Program-made: the position numbers and the translations under genes
Part shown: piece by piece, positions 20,348-30,089 of the stretch
Layout: every line of letters begins with the position of its first letter
Position numbering within the stretch: the stretch's first letter is position 1
Notes under the pieces: generated by a model
Database searches by the model: none
Told to the model about the DNA's origin: nothing
Seen by the model: the letters and a program-made list of their open reading frames with translations, nothing else
Assembly: GCF_030159055.1 (NCBI RefSeq)
Contig: NZ_BQXQ01000050.1
Coordinates: 1-32,842 of the forward strand
Reading direction: 5' to 3'
Length of the DNA: 32,842 bases
Source: Acidovorax sp. SUPP3334
GTDB lineage: Bacteria; Pseudomonadota; Gammaproteobacteria; Burkholderiales; Burkholderiaceae_C

Positions 20348-20933
20348 TCCGTCTTTTTCCTTGTGCGTTTATTTGGGTTCCCGTCCTGGCGAGAACCCTT
20401 TGTTCGCCGAATCGGCCATTGCCACGGGCGAATGGATCGGCCGGCACGGCGGCCAACTGGTCTATGGCGGCGGGCGCAGCGGATTGATGGGAACGGTGGC
20501 CGAGGCCACGCGGCGGGCCGGAGGCCGTGTTGTCGGCGTCATTCCCCAAGCGCTCGTGGACAAAGAGTTGGCCAATCGCGACTGCGACGAGTTGCATATC
20601 GTCGAGACGATGCACGAGCGCAAAGCCATGATGGCAGAGCGCAGCAATGCCTTCCTGGCTCTACCCGGTGGCATCGGTACGTTCGAAGAGCTGTTTGAAG
20701 TGTGGACATGGCGCCAGTTGGGCTACCACGACAAGCCCATTGGCCTGCTGAATGTCGATGGCTACTACGACGGCCTGCTGGCCTTCCTGCAGACCAGTGT
20801 GGCGAGCGGCTTGATGAGCGATTGGCAGATGGGGCTGTTGACCGCATCTACCGATCTGGATCAGCTGCTTCAGTCCGTGGTGGAAGCGGCTGGCACCCAG
20901 ACAGGACAGATCCCGCTGCGTACAGTGATCTGA
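20340..20933 (+). CDS. LOG-family nucleoside monophosphate phosphoribohydrolase
   Basis: A 197-residue protein of the TIGR00730/LOG family, which releases bases from nucleoside 5'-monophosphates, including cytokinin nucleotides. The Rossmann fold begins FSLCVYLGSRPGENPLF; LVYGGGRSGLMGTVAEAT and the catalytic pair R94 (MHERK) and P109-GGIGTFEE-117 are intact. It starts inside the 3' end of dgkA with an eight-base overlap, so it is translationally coupled. The physiological substrate in bacteria like this one is not settled. It is the last gene of the plus-strand run, ending at a hairpin before glnB. Confidence 0.92.
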   Translation: MADPSFSLCVYLGSRPGENPLFAESAIATGEWIGRHGGQLVYGGGRSGLMGTVAEATRRAGGRVVGVIPQALVDKELANRDCDELHIVETMHERKAMMAERSNAFLALPGGIGTFEELFEVWTWRQLGYHDKPIGLLNVDGYYDGLLAFLQTSVASGLMSDWQMGLLTASTDLDQLLQSVVEAAGTQTGQIPLRTVI

Positions 20934-20955
20934 GCGCGTTGAAAAGGAAGACAGG

Positions 20956-20975
20956 CGCCGACCGCACGGTCGGCG
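20956..20975. terminator. Hairpin between convergent LOG gene and glnB
   Basis: CGCCGACC (20956-20963) and GGTCGGCG (20968-20975) form an 8-bp stem over GCAC. The minus-strand side continues CCTGTCTTCCTTTTC. It may end both convergent transcripts; the T-rich run favours the glnB side. Confidence 0.55.
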
Positions 20976-20994
20976 TTGCCCGGAAAACGTTCGG

Positions 20995-23048
<2,054 letters not shown>

Positions 23049-23419
23049 ACGGGGATGGAAAAATGACTCGGACGATTATGTCACCCGCACTCCGCCCCGG
23101 CAGTGCCGGGGACACAAGCCCCGGGTTATCCCCGTTCACCCTGGAAAACCTTGTGGATAAGTCGTGGTCTGGTGTGTAAGGCGCGCCCAAGTCGTTGTCG
23201 GCGCTGAAAAAATATTGCCGTGCTGCCTATTTACTGAGAAGTCAGTAACTTGGGGAACATTGATCGCCTCGAAAACCGCATGAATGCTGGCTTTCTTGTC
23301 TTGGCGTGCTCGGCAAGTTACCGTCTTATGAGTAAGCAATCACGCATCCACCTTCCCGTCCCCTTTCCGCTTCCCCTTAAGCCAGTTCCATACCCGCCCA
23401 GCCCACGCCAGTCTCCGCT
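23049..23419. other. Intergenic region between nadE and the acyltransferase
   Basis: 371 bases between divergent genes. It holds a 7-bp GC hairpin (CCCCGGC 23095-23101 with GCCGGGG 23105-23111), a perfect DnaA-box nonamer on the minus strand (23152-23160) and an operator-like dyad (23231-23248). Short open frames here have no recognisable product. Promoters for both nadE and the acyltransferase should lie here, but I cannot place them. Confidence 0.5.
23231..23248. promoter_or_regulatory. Operator-like dyad TTACTGA-N4-TCAGTAA
   Basis: TTACTGA (23231-23237) and TCAGTAA (23242-23248) form a perfect 7-bp dyad around GAAG, in an AT-rich patch unlike its surroundings. The form resembles operators of TetR-family repressors. 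No TetR gene is in the window, so the binding protein is unknown. Confidence 0.4.
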
Positions 23420-24790
23420 TTGGGCGATGATGGCGGCTGCCTTCCATCTGCAGTACCCACCTTGCCTACGCCCGACGACATCGCCTACGTTCTTCGCCTG
23501 CACCCTTCCCCCGCTGACGTGGACGCCAAAGCGTGGGACGCGCTGCTGGAGTCTCAGCCGCATGCCACTCCCTTCATGCGGCACGCTTATCTGGCGGCGC
23601 TGCACACCAGTGAAAGCGCCGTTCCGGAAACGGGATGGACGCCGGTGTTCTGCACCCTCTGGCGCGGCGAGGCGCTACATGGCGCCTGCGCGGTCTATGT
23701 GAAGCCCCATTCGTATGGCGAATACGTATTCGATCAAGGTTGGGCCGGCGCCTATGCACGCCACGGCATGGAGTACTACCCCAAGGCCGTGGTCGCCGTG
23801 CCCTTCACCCCGGTCCCGGGAGCACGGCTGCTGGCCGTGGATGCAGCGGCCAGGCAGGCGCTGGTGCAAGCCCTGGTGCAATGGTGTGAAGAGGCGGGAC
23901 TGTCCTCGTTGCATTTGCTCTTCACGGCGCCGCAGGATGTCGAGGCCGCGCAGGCCGCAGGGCTGATGCTCCGGCACACGGTGCAGTTCCACTGGAAGAA
24001 CGAAGCCCCTGCGCTCGCAAGCAGCGCCGCATCTCCGTTGCCCCCGGACAAGGCCTCCGACGCCGGGTTGGCCAGCCCGCCTGAAGCCGAGCCGGGCGCA
24101 GCAGGCCATGCGGATTCGACGCCGCTCCAGCGGGGCACACCCTTCGAGTCTTTCGACCACTTCCTGTCCAGCCTGTCCCAGGACAAGCGCAAGAAGATCC
24201 GGCAGGAGCGCCGCCGGGTGGCCGATGCCGGGGTGACGTTTCGCTGGGCCCGGGGCACCGACATCACCGAAGCCGATTGGGACTTTTTCTACCGCTGCTA
24301 CGAGCGCACCTACCGCGAGCACGGCAACCCGCCCTACCTCACGCGGGATTTCTTTCACCGCATGGCGGCTGATATGCCCGATGCCTGGGTGGTGTTCATT
24401 GCCGAGCGGGAGGGCCATCCTATTGCTAGCAGTTTGATAGCTGTCGGCACAAGCAGATCTAAGGCAGGAGGCCCAAAAGAGTCCGAACTCGTGGCTTTCG
24501 GGCGCTACTGGGGCGCGCTGGAGCGGGTGGACTGCCTGCACTTCGAAGCGTGCTACTACCAGCCGCTGCAGTGGTGCATAGCCCACGGTGTGCACCGCTT
24601 CGAAGGCGGCGCCCAGGGCGAACACAAGATGGCCCGGGCGCTGTTGCCGGTTCAGGCCACGAGCGCGCATTGGCTGGCGCACCCGGCGTTCGCGGAAGCG
24701 GTGGATCGTTTCCTGGAGCGGGAAGGCGAAGGCGTTGCGCAGTACATGGAAGAACTGCAGTCACGCAATCCGTTCAAGGCGGCTTCATAA
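23420..24790 (+). CDS. GNAT/FemAB-like N-acyltransferase (DUF482 type)
   Basis: Up to 456 residues from a TTG at 23420; a second TTG at 23462 is also possible, so the start is unsure. The N-terminal domain has PHATPFMRHAYLAALHTSE and YVFDQGWAGAYARHGMEYYP. The C-terminal domain has LSQDKRKKIRQERRRVADAG, YERTYREHGNPPYLTRDFF, RYWGALERVDCLHFEACYYQ and EGGAQGEHKMARALLP, typical of proteins annotated as peptidoglycan biosynthesis or GNAT acyltransferases. The substrate is unknown. Two stretches look extra compared with the family as I know it: an Ala/Pro-rich linker at about residues 194-240, and about 24 residues near 334-357 that coincide with repeat copy B. Confidence 0.85.
   Translation: MGDDGGCLPSAVPTLPTPDDIAYVLRLHPSPADVDAKAWDALLESQPHATPFMRHAYLAALHTSESAVPETGWTPVFCTLWRGEALHGACAVYVKPHSYGEYVFDQGWAGAYARHGMEYYPKAVVAVPFTPVPGARLLAVDAAARQALVQALVQWCEEAGLSSLHLLFTAPQDVEAAQAAGLMLRHTVQFHWKNEAPALASSAASPLPPDKASDAGLASPPEAEPGAAGHADSTPLQRGTPFESFDHFLSSLSQDKRKKIRQERRRVADAGVTFRWARGTDITEADWDFFYRCYERTYREHGNPPYLTRDFFHRMAADMPDAWVVFIAEREGHPIASSLIAVGTSRSKAGGPKESELVAFGRYWGALERVDCLHFEACYYQPLQWCIAHGVHRFEGGAQGEHKMARALLPVQATSAHWLAHPAFAEAVDRFLEREGEGVAQYMEELQSRNPFKAAS
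24423..24481 (+). repeat. 59-bp interspersed repeat, copy B (inside the acyltransferase)
   Basis: TTGCTA at offset 1, TTTGATAGCT at 11-20 and GGAGGC at 45-50 match copy C base for base at the same offsets. It lies in the reading frame of the acyltransferase without a stop, contributing roughly ASSLIAVGTSRSKAGGPKES. Confidence 0.65.
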
Positions 24791-24850
24791 GCCAAGCCCT
24801 GCACGGACGGTGCTGCACGGGGCCTGGCCTGGCCTGACCGTGCATTACCC

Positions 24851-24909
24851 ATCAAAAAGCCCTCCAGTGCAATAAACACTAGGGCATATAGCTATTAAAA
24901 ATATAGCAA
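24851..24909 (-). repeat. 59-bp interspersed repeat, copy C (acyltransferase-cheW gap)
   Basis: Read on the minus strand it has TTGCTA at offset 1, TTTAATAGCT at 11-20 and GGAGGG at 45-50. The middle contains an imperfect dyad, CCCTAGTG/CACTGGAGGG. It lies in inverted orientation about 370 bases from copy B, in the AT-rich gap before cheW. Confidence 0.65.
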
Positions 24910-24933
24910 ACCAACACCGATGCCCATCCGCCA

Positions 24934-25443
24934 TCAAGGCGTGGCGACAGACCGCATCAAGCCCATTTCAGAACTGCTGAGCAAAGACTCGATGTCCATG
25001 ACGATGAGCATGCGCTCGCCGACGGTGGCGATGCCGGTGACGAAGGCCGAGTCCACCTCGCCCTGGAACTGCGGTGCGGGGCGGATGGATTCAGGGGGCA
25101 GTGGAACGACGTCGGCCACCGCATCGACGACGGCGCCCATCACCGTGCCACCGACATTGAGAATGATGACGACCGTGAAATCGGTGTATTCGGCCTGAGC
25201 GCAACGCAGCTTCAGCCGCATGTCGACGATGGGGACGATCACGCCGCGCAGATCGATCACGCCTTTGATGAAGTCGGGCGCGTGGGCCATGCGCGTGGGC
25301 TGCTCGTAAGAGCGGATTTCCTGGACGCGCAGGATGTCGATGCCGTATTCCTCCTGGCCCAGGCGAAAGGTCAGGTATTCCGCTGCATTGGCAGCAACGC
25401 CCGCAGCATTGCGGGAAGACGAGGAAGCGGGGGTCGACAGCAT
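24934..25443 (-). CDS. cheW: Chemotaxis coupling protein CheW
   Basis: A 169-residue cytoplasmic scaffold that links chemoreceptors to the kinase CheA. After a Ser/Ala-rich N-terminus of about 20 residues, the CheW fold shows YLTFRLGQEEYGIDILRVQE, MAHAPDFIKGVIDLRGVIVP and IVDMRLKL, then FVTGIATVGERMLIVMDIE. ATG 25443 is preceded by AAGGA; the open frame to 25503 is not needed. No other chemotaxis gene is in the window, so it is an orphan cheW and may serve a particular receptor set. Confidence 0.94.
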   Translation of the reverse strand: MLSTPASSSSRNAAGVAANAAEYLTFRLGQEEYGIDILRVQEIRSYEQPTRMAHAPDFIKGVIDLRGVIVPIVDMRLKLRCAQAEYTDFTVVIILNVGGTVMGAVVDAVADVVPLPPESIRPAPQFQGEVDSAFVTGIATVGERMLIVMDIESLLSSSEMGLMRSVATP

Positions 25444-25570
25444 GTCAGGGTCCTTACAGAGCGGAGTTCGGCACGGGCAGACCCAGTCTGGCACGCGCGG
25501 CAAAGGGGAAGCATATCAGCCAACCTGTTACTTATGCTGACATTTTCCCGATTCCACCGCGTCAATGAAG

Positions 25571-25602
25571 GCCATTGCTGTGCTAGATAGCACAGCAATG
25601 GC
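25571..25602 (-). terminator. Perfect 15-bp inverted repeat after scoB
   Basis: GCCATTGCTGTGCTA (25571-25585) and TAGCACAGCAATGGC (25588-25602) are exact complements with two bases between. It lies 18 bases past the scoB stop. Only CTTCATTG follows on the minus strand, so it may be a terminator with a poor T-tract, or an mRNA-stabilising hairpin. Confidence 0.5.
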
Positions 25603-25619
25603 TCTGACCCATCGGATCT

Positions 25620-26261
25620 TCAGGCGGGCAGCAGCGTCACGCCGGTCTTGGCCTGCAGAGCCTCGAACGTCACGCCCGGCGCGAGTTCCACCACCTGCAG
25701 CCCCTTCGGCGTCACATCCATGACGGCCAGGTCGGTGATGATGCGATCCACCACGCCCACACCCGTCAGGGGCAGCGTGCATTCGGGCAGGATTTTGAGG
25801 TCTTCGGTGCCGTCCTTCTTGCGGGCCACATGCTCCATGAGCACGATGACGCGTTTCACGCCGGCCACCAGGTCCATGGCGCCGCCCATGCCCTTCACCA
25901 TCTTGCCGGGGATCATCCAGTTGGCCAGATCGCCCTTCTCGCTGACCTGCATCGCACCCAGGATGGACAGGTTGATCTTGCCGCCGCGGATCATCGCGAA
26001 CGACTGGTCGCTGCCGAAAATCGACGAGCCCTTGATGGTGGTGACGGTCTGTTTGCCCGCGTTGATGAGGTCGGCATCCACCGCGTCTTCGGTGGGAAAC
26101 GGGCCGATGCCCAGCATGCCGTTTTCGGACTGCAGCCACACTTCCTTGTCGCCGGTGAAGTTGGCGACCAGCGTGGGGATGCCGATTCCCAGGTTGACGT
26201 AGAAGCCGTCTTCGAGTTCTTGCGCCGCGCGCGCGGCCATCTGGTCTTGGGTCCAGGGCAT
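25620..26261 (-). CDS. scoB: 3-oxoacid (succinyl-CoA:acetoacetate) CoA-transferase subunit B
   Basis: A 213-residue subunit carrying the catalytic glutamate in [12 protein letters not shown], with the upstream [17 protein letters not shown] and later [20 protein letters not shown] and [20 protein letters not shown]. With ScoA it moves CoA from succinyl-CoA to acetoacetate, allowing use of ketone bodies or polyhydroxybutyrate breakdown products. It starts one base after the scoA stop, with GGAG inside the end of scoA, so the subunits are coupled. Confidence 0.95.
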   Translation of the reverse strand: MPWTQDQMAARAAQELEDGFYVNLGIGIPTLVANFTGDKEVWLQSENGMLGIGPFPTEDAVDADLINAGKQTVTTIKGSSIFGSDQSFAMIRGGKINLSILGAMQVSEKGDLANWMIPGKMVKGMGGAMDLVAGVKRVIVLMEHVARKKDGTEDLKILPECTLPLTGVGVVDRIITDLAVMDVTPKGLQVVELAPGVTFEALQAKTGVTLLPA

Positions 26262-26262
26262 C

Positions 26263-27078
26263 TCAGGCTCCTTCTTGCTTGTTGACGGGCACCGTGACCG
26301 TGGGCACGGTTTCGCTGGTCGCGGCGGCGGCCTGGGCGATCACGGCCTGGGCCTCGACCTTGGCGGCGACGGCATCCACCGGGGCGGCCGTGACGGTGCG
26401 CTTTTCGATGCGTTTTTCGGGGTTGGGGTTGTGCACGATGCGGTGCACATAGATGCCGGGCAGATGCACGTCGTCCGGCGCGATATCGCCCGTCTCGACG
26501 ACCTCCTCCACCTCGACGATGCAGACCTTGCCGGCGGTGGCGGCAGCGGGATTGAAGTTGCGCGCGGTCAGGCGGAACTGCAGGTTGCCGGACTTGTCGG
26601 CGCGCCAGGCCTTGACGAGCGATACGTCGGGCACCAGCGAGCGCTCCATCACATAGGTTTCGCCGTCGAACTCGCGCAGTTCCTTGCCCTCGGCCACCAT
26701 GGTGCCGACACCGGTCTTGGTGAAAAACGCCGGAATGCCAGCACCGCCAGCGCGCAGCTTTTCGGCCAGCGTGCCTTGGGGGGTGAATTCCAGTTCCAGT
26801 TCGCCGGCCAGGTACTGGCGCTCGAACTCCTTGTTTTCGCCCACATAGGACGAGATCATCTTCTTGATCTGGCGTGTCTCCAGCAGCTTGCCCAGGCCGA
26901 AACCGTCCACGCCCGCGTTGTTGGAGATCACGGTGAGACCCTTGGCGCCCGAATCGCGCAGGGCATAGATCAAGGCCTCGGGAATGCCGCAGAGGCCGAA
27001 GCCTCCCACCGCCATTAGCTGACCATCGGCCACGACGCCCTTGAGCGCCTCGGCCGCGGAAGGAAATAACTTGTTCAC
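26263..27078 (-). CDS. scoA: 3-oxoacid CoA-transferase subunit A, with C-terminal extension
   Basis: A 271-residue subunit. It begins [20 protein letters not shown] and has the glycine-rich CoA-binding [16 protein letters not shown], then [17 protein letters not shown] and [20 protein letters not shown]. The family usually ends near RIEKRTV (about residue 229). Here about 42 further residues follow, rich in Ala, Val and Thr. The start is GTG 27078, with AGGAG six bases upstream. It is divergent from the PAS-LuxR regulator, with 67 bases between, including the palindrome at 27119, and that regulator probably controls it. Confidence 0.94.
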   Translation of the reverse strand: MNKLFPSAAEALKGVVADGQLMAVGGFGLCGIPEALIYALRDSGAKGLTVISNNAGVDGFGLGKLLETRQIKKMISSYVGENKEFERQYLAGELELEFTPQGTLAEKLRAGGAGIPAFFTKTGVGTMVAEGKELREFDGETYVMERSLVPDVSLVKAWRADKSGNLQFRLTARNFNPAAATAGKVCIVEVEEVVETGDIAPDDVHLPGIYVHRIVHNPNPEKRIEKRTVTAAPVDAVAAKVEAQAVIAQAAAATSETVPTVTVPVNKQEGA

Positions 27079-27118
27079 ACCTGTCTCCTGTCAATGATGG
27101 GATGGACCGCCGTACGAT

Positions 27119-27128
27119 ACTACGTAGT
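27119..27128. promoter_or_regulatory. Palindrome ACTACGTAGT between scoA and the LuxR-type gene
   Basis: A perfect 10-base palindrome 40 bases upstream of scoA and 17 bases before the regulator. Its place between divergent genes suggests an operator for the LuxR-type protein, which binds as a dimer. Binding is inferred. Confidence 0.5.
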
Positions 27129-27145
27129 TCTCCCTAAATACTTCC

Positions 27146-27718
27146 ATGGATGTAGCCGATTACCGCCTTGCTTTCGAAATGGCTCCGGTCGGGCTGGTCA
27201 TCTCGCGCAATCGCACCATGGTGGATTGCAACCGCCATGTGTGCGAGATGTTCGGCGCCTCTCGCGAGGTGCTGATCGGCCAGTCCTTTCGCATTCCGTA
27301 CCCCAGCGCCGACGAATACGAGCGCCTGGGCAAACGCATGGAACCCATCCTGAATGCGCGCGGCCACTACGCCGACAACCGCATCATGAAGCGCGCCAAT
27401 GGCGAGGTGTTCTGGTGCCACGTGTCGGGCCGGGCGCTCAATCGCGAAGCGCCCCACGAGTCGGGCATCTGGAGCCTCGAAGACCTGAGCTCCCTGCGGC
27501 CCGTGAAGGCCGAAATCACCGGCCGTGAGCGCGAGGTGGCGGCGCGGCTGCTGGAGGGCCTGACCTCCAAGGAGATCGGCCGGACCCTGGAGATCAGCCA
27601 CCGAACGGTGGAGATCTATCGCGCACGGCTGATGCGCAAATACGGCGCCTCGACCGCGGCCGACCTGGTGCAAAAGCTGATGGCGGGTGACGGTGGGGGT
27701 TGGGTAGAGGCGGGCTGA
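27146..27718 (+). CDS. PAS-LuxR-type transcriptional regulator
   Basis: A 190-residue protein with two domains. A PAS sensor spans about residues 4-100 (YRLAFEMAPVGLVISRNRTM, NRHVCEMFGASREVLIGQSF and IMKRANGEVFWCHVSGRAL). A LuxR/GerE helix-turn-helix spans about 122-180 (ITGREREVAARLLEGLTSKE, IGRTLEISHRTVEIYRARLM). It lacks a response-regulator receiver domain, so a ligand or redox state sensed by PAS is likely. It is divergent from scoAB and probably regulates it. No clear ribosome-binding site precedes the ATG. The ligand is unknown. Confidence 0.9.
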   Translation: MDVADYRLAFEMAPVGLVISRNRTMVDCNRHVCEMFGASREVLIGQSFRIPYPSADEYERLGKRMEPILNARGHYADNRIMKRANGEVFWCHVSGRALNREAPHESGIWSLEDLSSLRPVKAEITGREREVAARLLEGLTSKEIGRTLEISHRTVEIYRARLMRKYGASTAADLVQKLMAGDGGGWVEAG

Positions 27719-27835
27719 CGGTGATGGTGCTCGGCCGTTAACACTTGCTTGCGCTTGTGCTCCCTGGGTGGGGTATCGCCACACGCCGGCCGAAGTTACC
27801 GTTTGCACCTTCTGAATGCCCACCACTTTCCATCC

Positions 27836-28699
27836 ATGGTCAAGAGCTTTTCATCTTTTCGCACGGCGGCTGCTTTCGCGGCCTTTGCCGCTTTCAGTGC
27901 CGCATCCCTGACCGCCTGCGGGGGCGGCGGAGGCGGTGGCGATGTGACGACACCGCCTGGCACTTCGCCAACGCCCGCCCCGGCACCCGGTCCCTCTCCG
28001 GCACCGAGCCCTGCGCCAAGCCCGGCCCCGGCGCCTGCACCCTCCAGCGGCGCCAGTTCCGCAGCCTGCTACAACGCAGCGGATTTCAACGAAGGCACCG
28101 TGCTCGTCGAAGAAGGCCTCACGAAGATGGACGGGCAGCCCGACCTCACCACCGTCAGCACGACGACCACGGGAGGCCGGCAGGATTTCGCGGGCGCGAG
28201 ACCGGTCATGTTCACGCCGAAGTCCACCGGCTCCTTGGGCGAGAACCGGCTGTTCCGCGATCGCACGAGCAGCAGCGAACTGGCGTATGGCCTCATCTCC
28301 GACACCTCCACCCAGGTGTTGACGCAGGTCTACGATCCACCGGTGTCCACGCCTTTGGACATGCAGCCTGGCCAGACCGTCAAACGGGACCACAAGAACC
28401 AGTTCACGATCGTGGCCAAGGCGGGCTCGGGGACGACGTCGCTCAGCGAAACCGTGGAAGACCAGTTCACGTACGTTGGCAGGGAGTCGCTGCAGACGGC
28501 CATGGGCACGCTCAACGTCTGCAAATTCAACAACGACTTCGTCTCGGAGGGCGCCAGCGGGCGCGTCGTGGCCAACATCCAGACCTGGGTGGTCGCCGAA
28601 GGCCCTTACCAGGGCCGTACCGTCAAGATCGCCAGCTCCAGCTCCAACGGCAGGCCCTCCACTTACGAGGTGACGAAGATCACCTATACCCCAAAGTAA
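27836..28699 (+). CDS. Putative lipoprotein of unknown function
   Basis: A 287-residue protein. The N-terminus is a signal peptide with lipobox LTAC (…FSAASLTACGGGG), followed by a run of glycines and a Pro/Ala/Ser linker of about 30 residues. The remainder (about residues 72-287) is a beta-rich domain with many Thr, Ser and Val, two cysteines (SSAACYN and LNVCKFN) that could form a disulfide, and a closing STYEVTKITYTPK. I do not recognise the domain. The start ATG 27836 is the one that gives a proper signal peptide; the open frame upstream to 27749 is ignored. It stands alone between the regulator and convergent ndh. It is probably anchored to the outer membrane. Confidence 0.75.
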   Translation: MVKSFSSFRTAAAFAAFAAFSAASLTACGGGGGGGDVTTPPGTSPTPAPAPGPSPAPSPAPSPAPAPAPSSGASSAACYNAADFNEGTVLVEEGLTKMDGQPDLTTVSTTTTGGRQDFAGARPVMFTPKSTGSLGENRLFRDRTSSSELAYGLISDTSTQVLTQVYDPPVSTPLDMQPGQTVKRDHKNQFTIVAKAGSGTTSLSETVEDQFTYVGRESLQTAMGTLNVCKFNNDFVSEGASGRVVANIQTWVVAEGPYQGRTVKIASSSSNGRPSTYEVTKITYTPK

Positions 28700-28808
28700 A
28701 GGCGCAAACGCGGACTCCAGCGCGCCAGCGGGCAGCCGGGTTGGAACCGGCTTGGGCTTGGGCCTGGCCCCGCCTGCCCTGCCTGCCACGTCTGCTGCGC
28801 AGGCGCGC

Positions 28809-30089
28809 TCAGTGGAGTTTGAGCCGCCCCGACACGCGCTGCTGCAGCAGCCGCGCCAGGGCCAGCACGGCCGTCTTGCCCAGGCCCAGGATGGCGCGAT
28901 GGTGGTTCAAGTGCAGCGAGATGTACATCCACTTCGCGATCAGGCCCTCGACGAAGAAGTTGCGACCCATCAGGCCACCCATGAGGTTGCCCACGCCCTT
29001 GTTGTCGCCCAGCGATACCAGCGAGCCGAAGTCGCGGTAGGCGAAGGGCTCGGTCACCTCGCGTTCGCGCAGCATCGCACCGAGCACCTTGGCCAGGTAG
29101 TCGGCTTGCTGGTGCGCTGCCTGGGCGCGGGCGGGCACGGTCTTGCCGCCCTCCCAGGGACAAGCTGCGCAGTCGCCAAAAGCGAAGATGCCTGGCACCG
29201 AGGTGCGCAGCCGGTCGTCCACGACGAACTGGTTCAGCCCGTTCACGGCCAGGCCCATGCCGGCGTTCGCCTCGGCGGCCTTGATGCCTGCGGCCCAAAC
29301 GATCATCTCGGCGGGAATGCTGCCTTCCGTGGTCACCAGGGCACCGCGGCGCACTTCGGTCACGCGGGTGCCGGTGCGCACATTGACCTGTTTGCGCTCC
29401 AGCGCCAGGCGGGCCTGGGCGGAAATCTTTTCGGGCAAGCCGCCGAGGATGCGGGGGCCCCCTTCCACCAGCGTGATGTCGAGCCGAAAACGCTGGCCGG
29501 TGCCCAGGCTTTCCTGGATTTCGGCATGGGCCTCCAACAGTTCGGCCGACAACTCCACACCGGTTGCGCCGCCGCCCACGATGGCCACGCCCAGCGCGCG
29601 GCTCTCGGAGAACGAGGCCCGTGCGCACGAAGCCAGCCAGTCGGCATGAAAGCGTTGCGCATCGCGCACGTTCTCCAGCAGGTAGGCATGCTCCACACCC
29701 GGCGTGCCGAACGCGTTGGAGCCGCTGCCGATGGCCAGCACCAGGCGGGTGTAGCTCACCGTTCGGCGGGGCACGGCGACCTCGCCCTGGGCATCATGGA
29801 TTTCGGACAGCGTGATGCCCTTCTTTTCGGCATCGAGCGCCGCCATCTTGCCCATGGCGAAGCTGAAATGGTTGCGCCGGGCCAGCACGGTGTAAGACAG
29901 CCCTTCCTGGTGCGCATCGAGCGTGCCAGCCGCCACCTCGTGCAGCGTGGGCTTCCAGATGTGAAAGGGGCTGCGGTCCACCAGCAGCACCTTCTCGCGC
30001 CCCAGACGGGGCCCCAGGCCGCGGCCCAGGCGGGCCGCCAATTCGAGGCCGCCCGCGCCGCCCCCAACGATCACGATGTCGAAATGCAT
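28809..30089 (-). CDS. ndh: Type II NADH:quinone oxidoreductase (NDH-2)
   Basis: A 426-residue flavoprotein that passes electrons from NADH to quinone without pumping protons, acting at the inner face of the membrane. Two Rossmann motifs are visible: FDIVIVGGGAGGLELAARLG for FAD at the N-terminus and GVAIVGGGATGVELSAELLE for NADH near residue 170. The FAD-closing motif is SVPGIFAFGDCAACPWEGGK, followed by the AQAAHQQADYLAKVL quinone-side segment. The C-terminal amphipathic stretch, from KWMYISLHLNHHRAILG, would bind the membrane. GGAG precedes the ATG. A terminator separates it from katG. Confidence 0.93.
   Translation of the reverse strand: MHFDIVIVGGGAGGLELAARLGRGLGPRLGREKVLLVDRSPFHIWKPTLHEVAAGTLDAHQEGLSYTVLARRNHFSFAMGKMAALDAEKKGITLSEIHDAQGEVAVPRRTVSYTRLVLAIGSGSNAFGTPGVEHAYLLENVRDAQRFHADWLASCARASFSESRALGVAIVGGGATGVELSAELLEAHAEIQESLGTGQRFRLDITLVEGGPRILGGLPEKISAQARLALERKQVNVRTGTRVTEVRRGALVTTEGSIPAEMIVWAAGIKAAEANAGMGLAVNGLNQFVVDDRLRTSVPGIFAFGDCAACPWEGGKTVPARAQAAHQQADYLAKVLGAMLREREVTEPFAYRDFGSLVSLGDNKGVGNLMGGLMGRNFFVEGLIAKWMYISLHLNHHRAILGLGKTAVLALARLLQQRVSGRLKLH

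Noticed and set aside
23095-23260. A replication origin or plasmid iteron region near the DnaA box.
   Set aside because: Only one exact DnaA box, no AT-rich unwinding region, no iterons, and no dnaA, repA or parAB nearby.
25991-27094. A 367-codon frame overlapping scoA and scoB in another frame.
   Set aside because: An Arg/Gly-rich alternative frame of the same strand; scoA and scoB account for the DNA fully.
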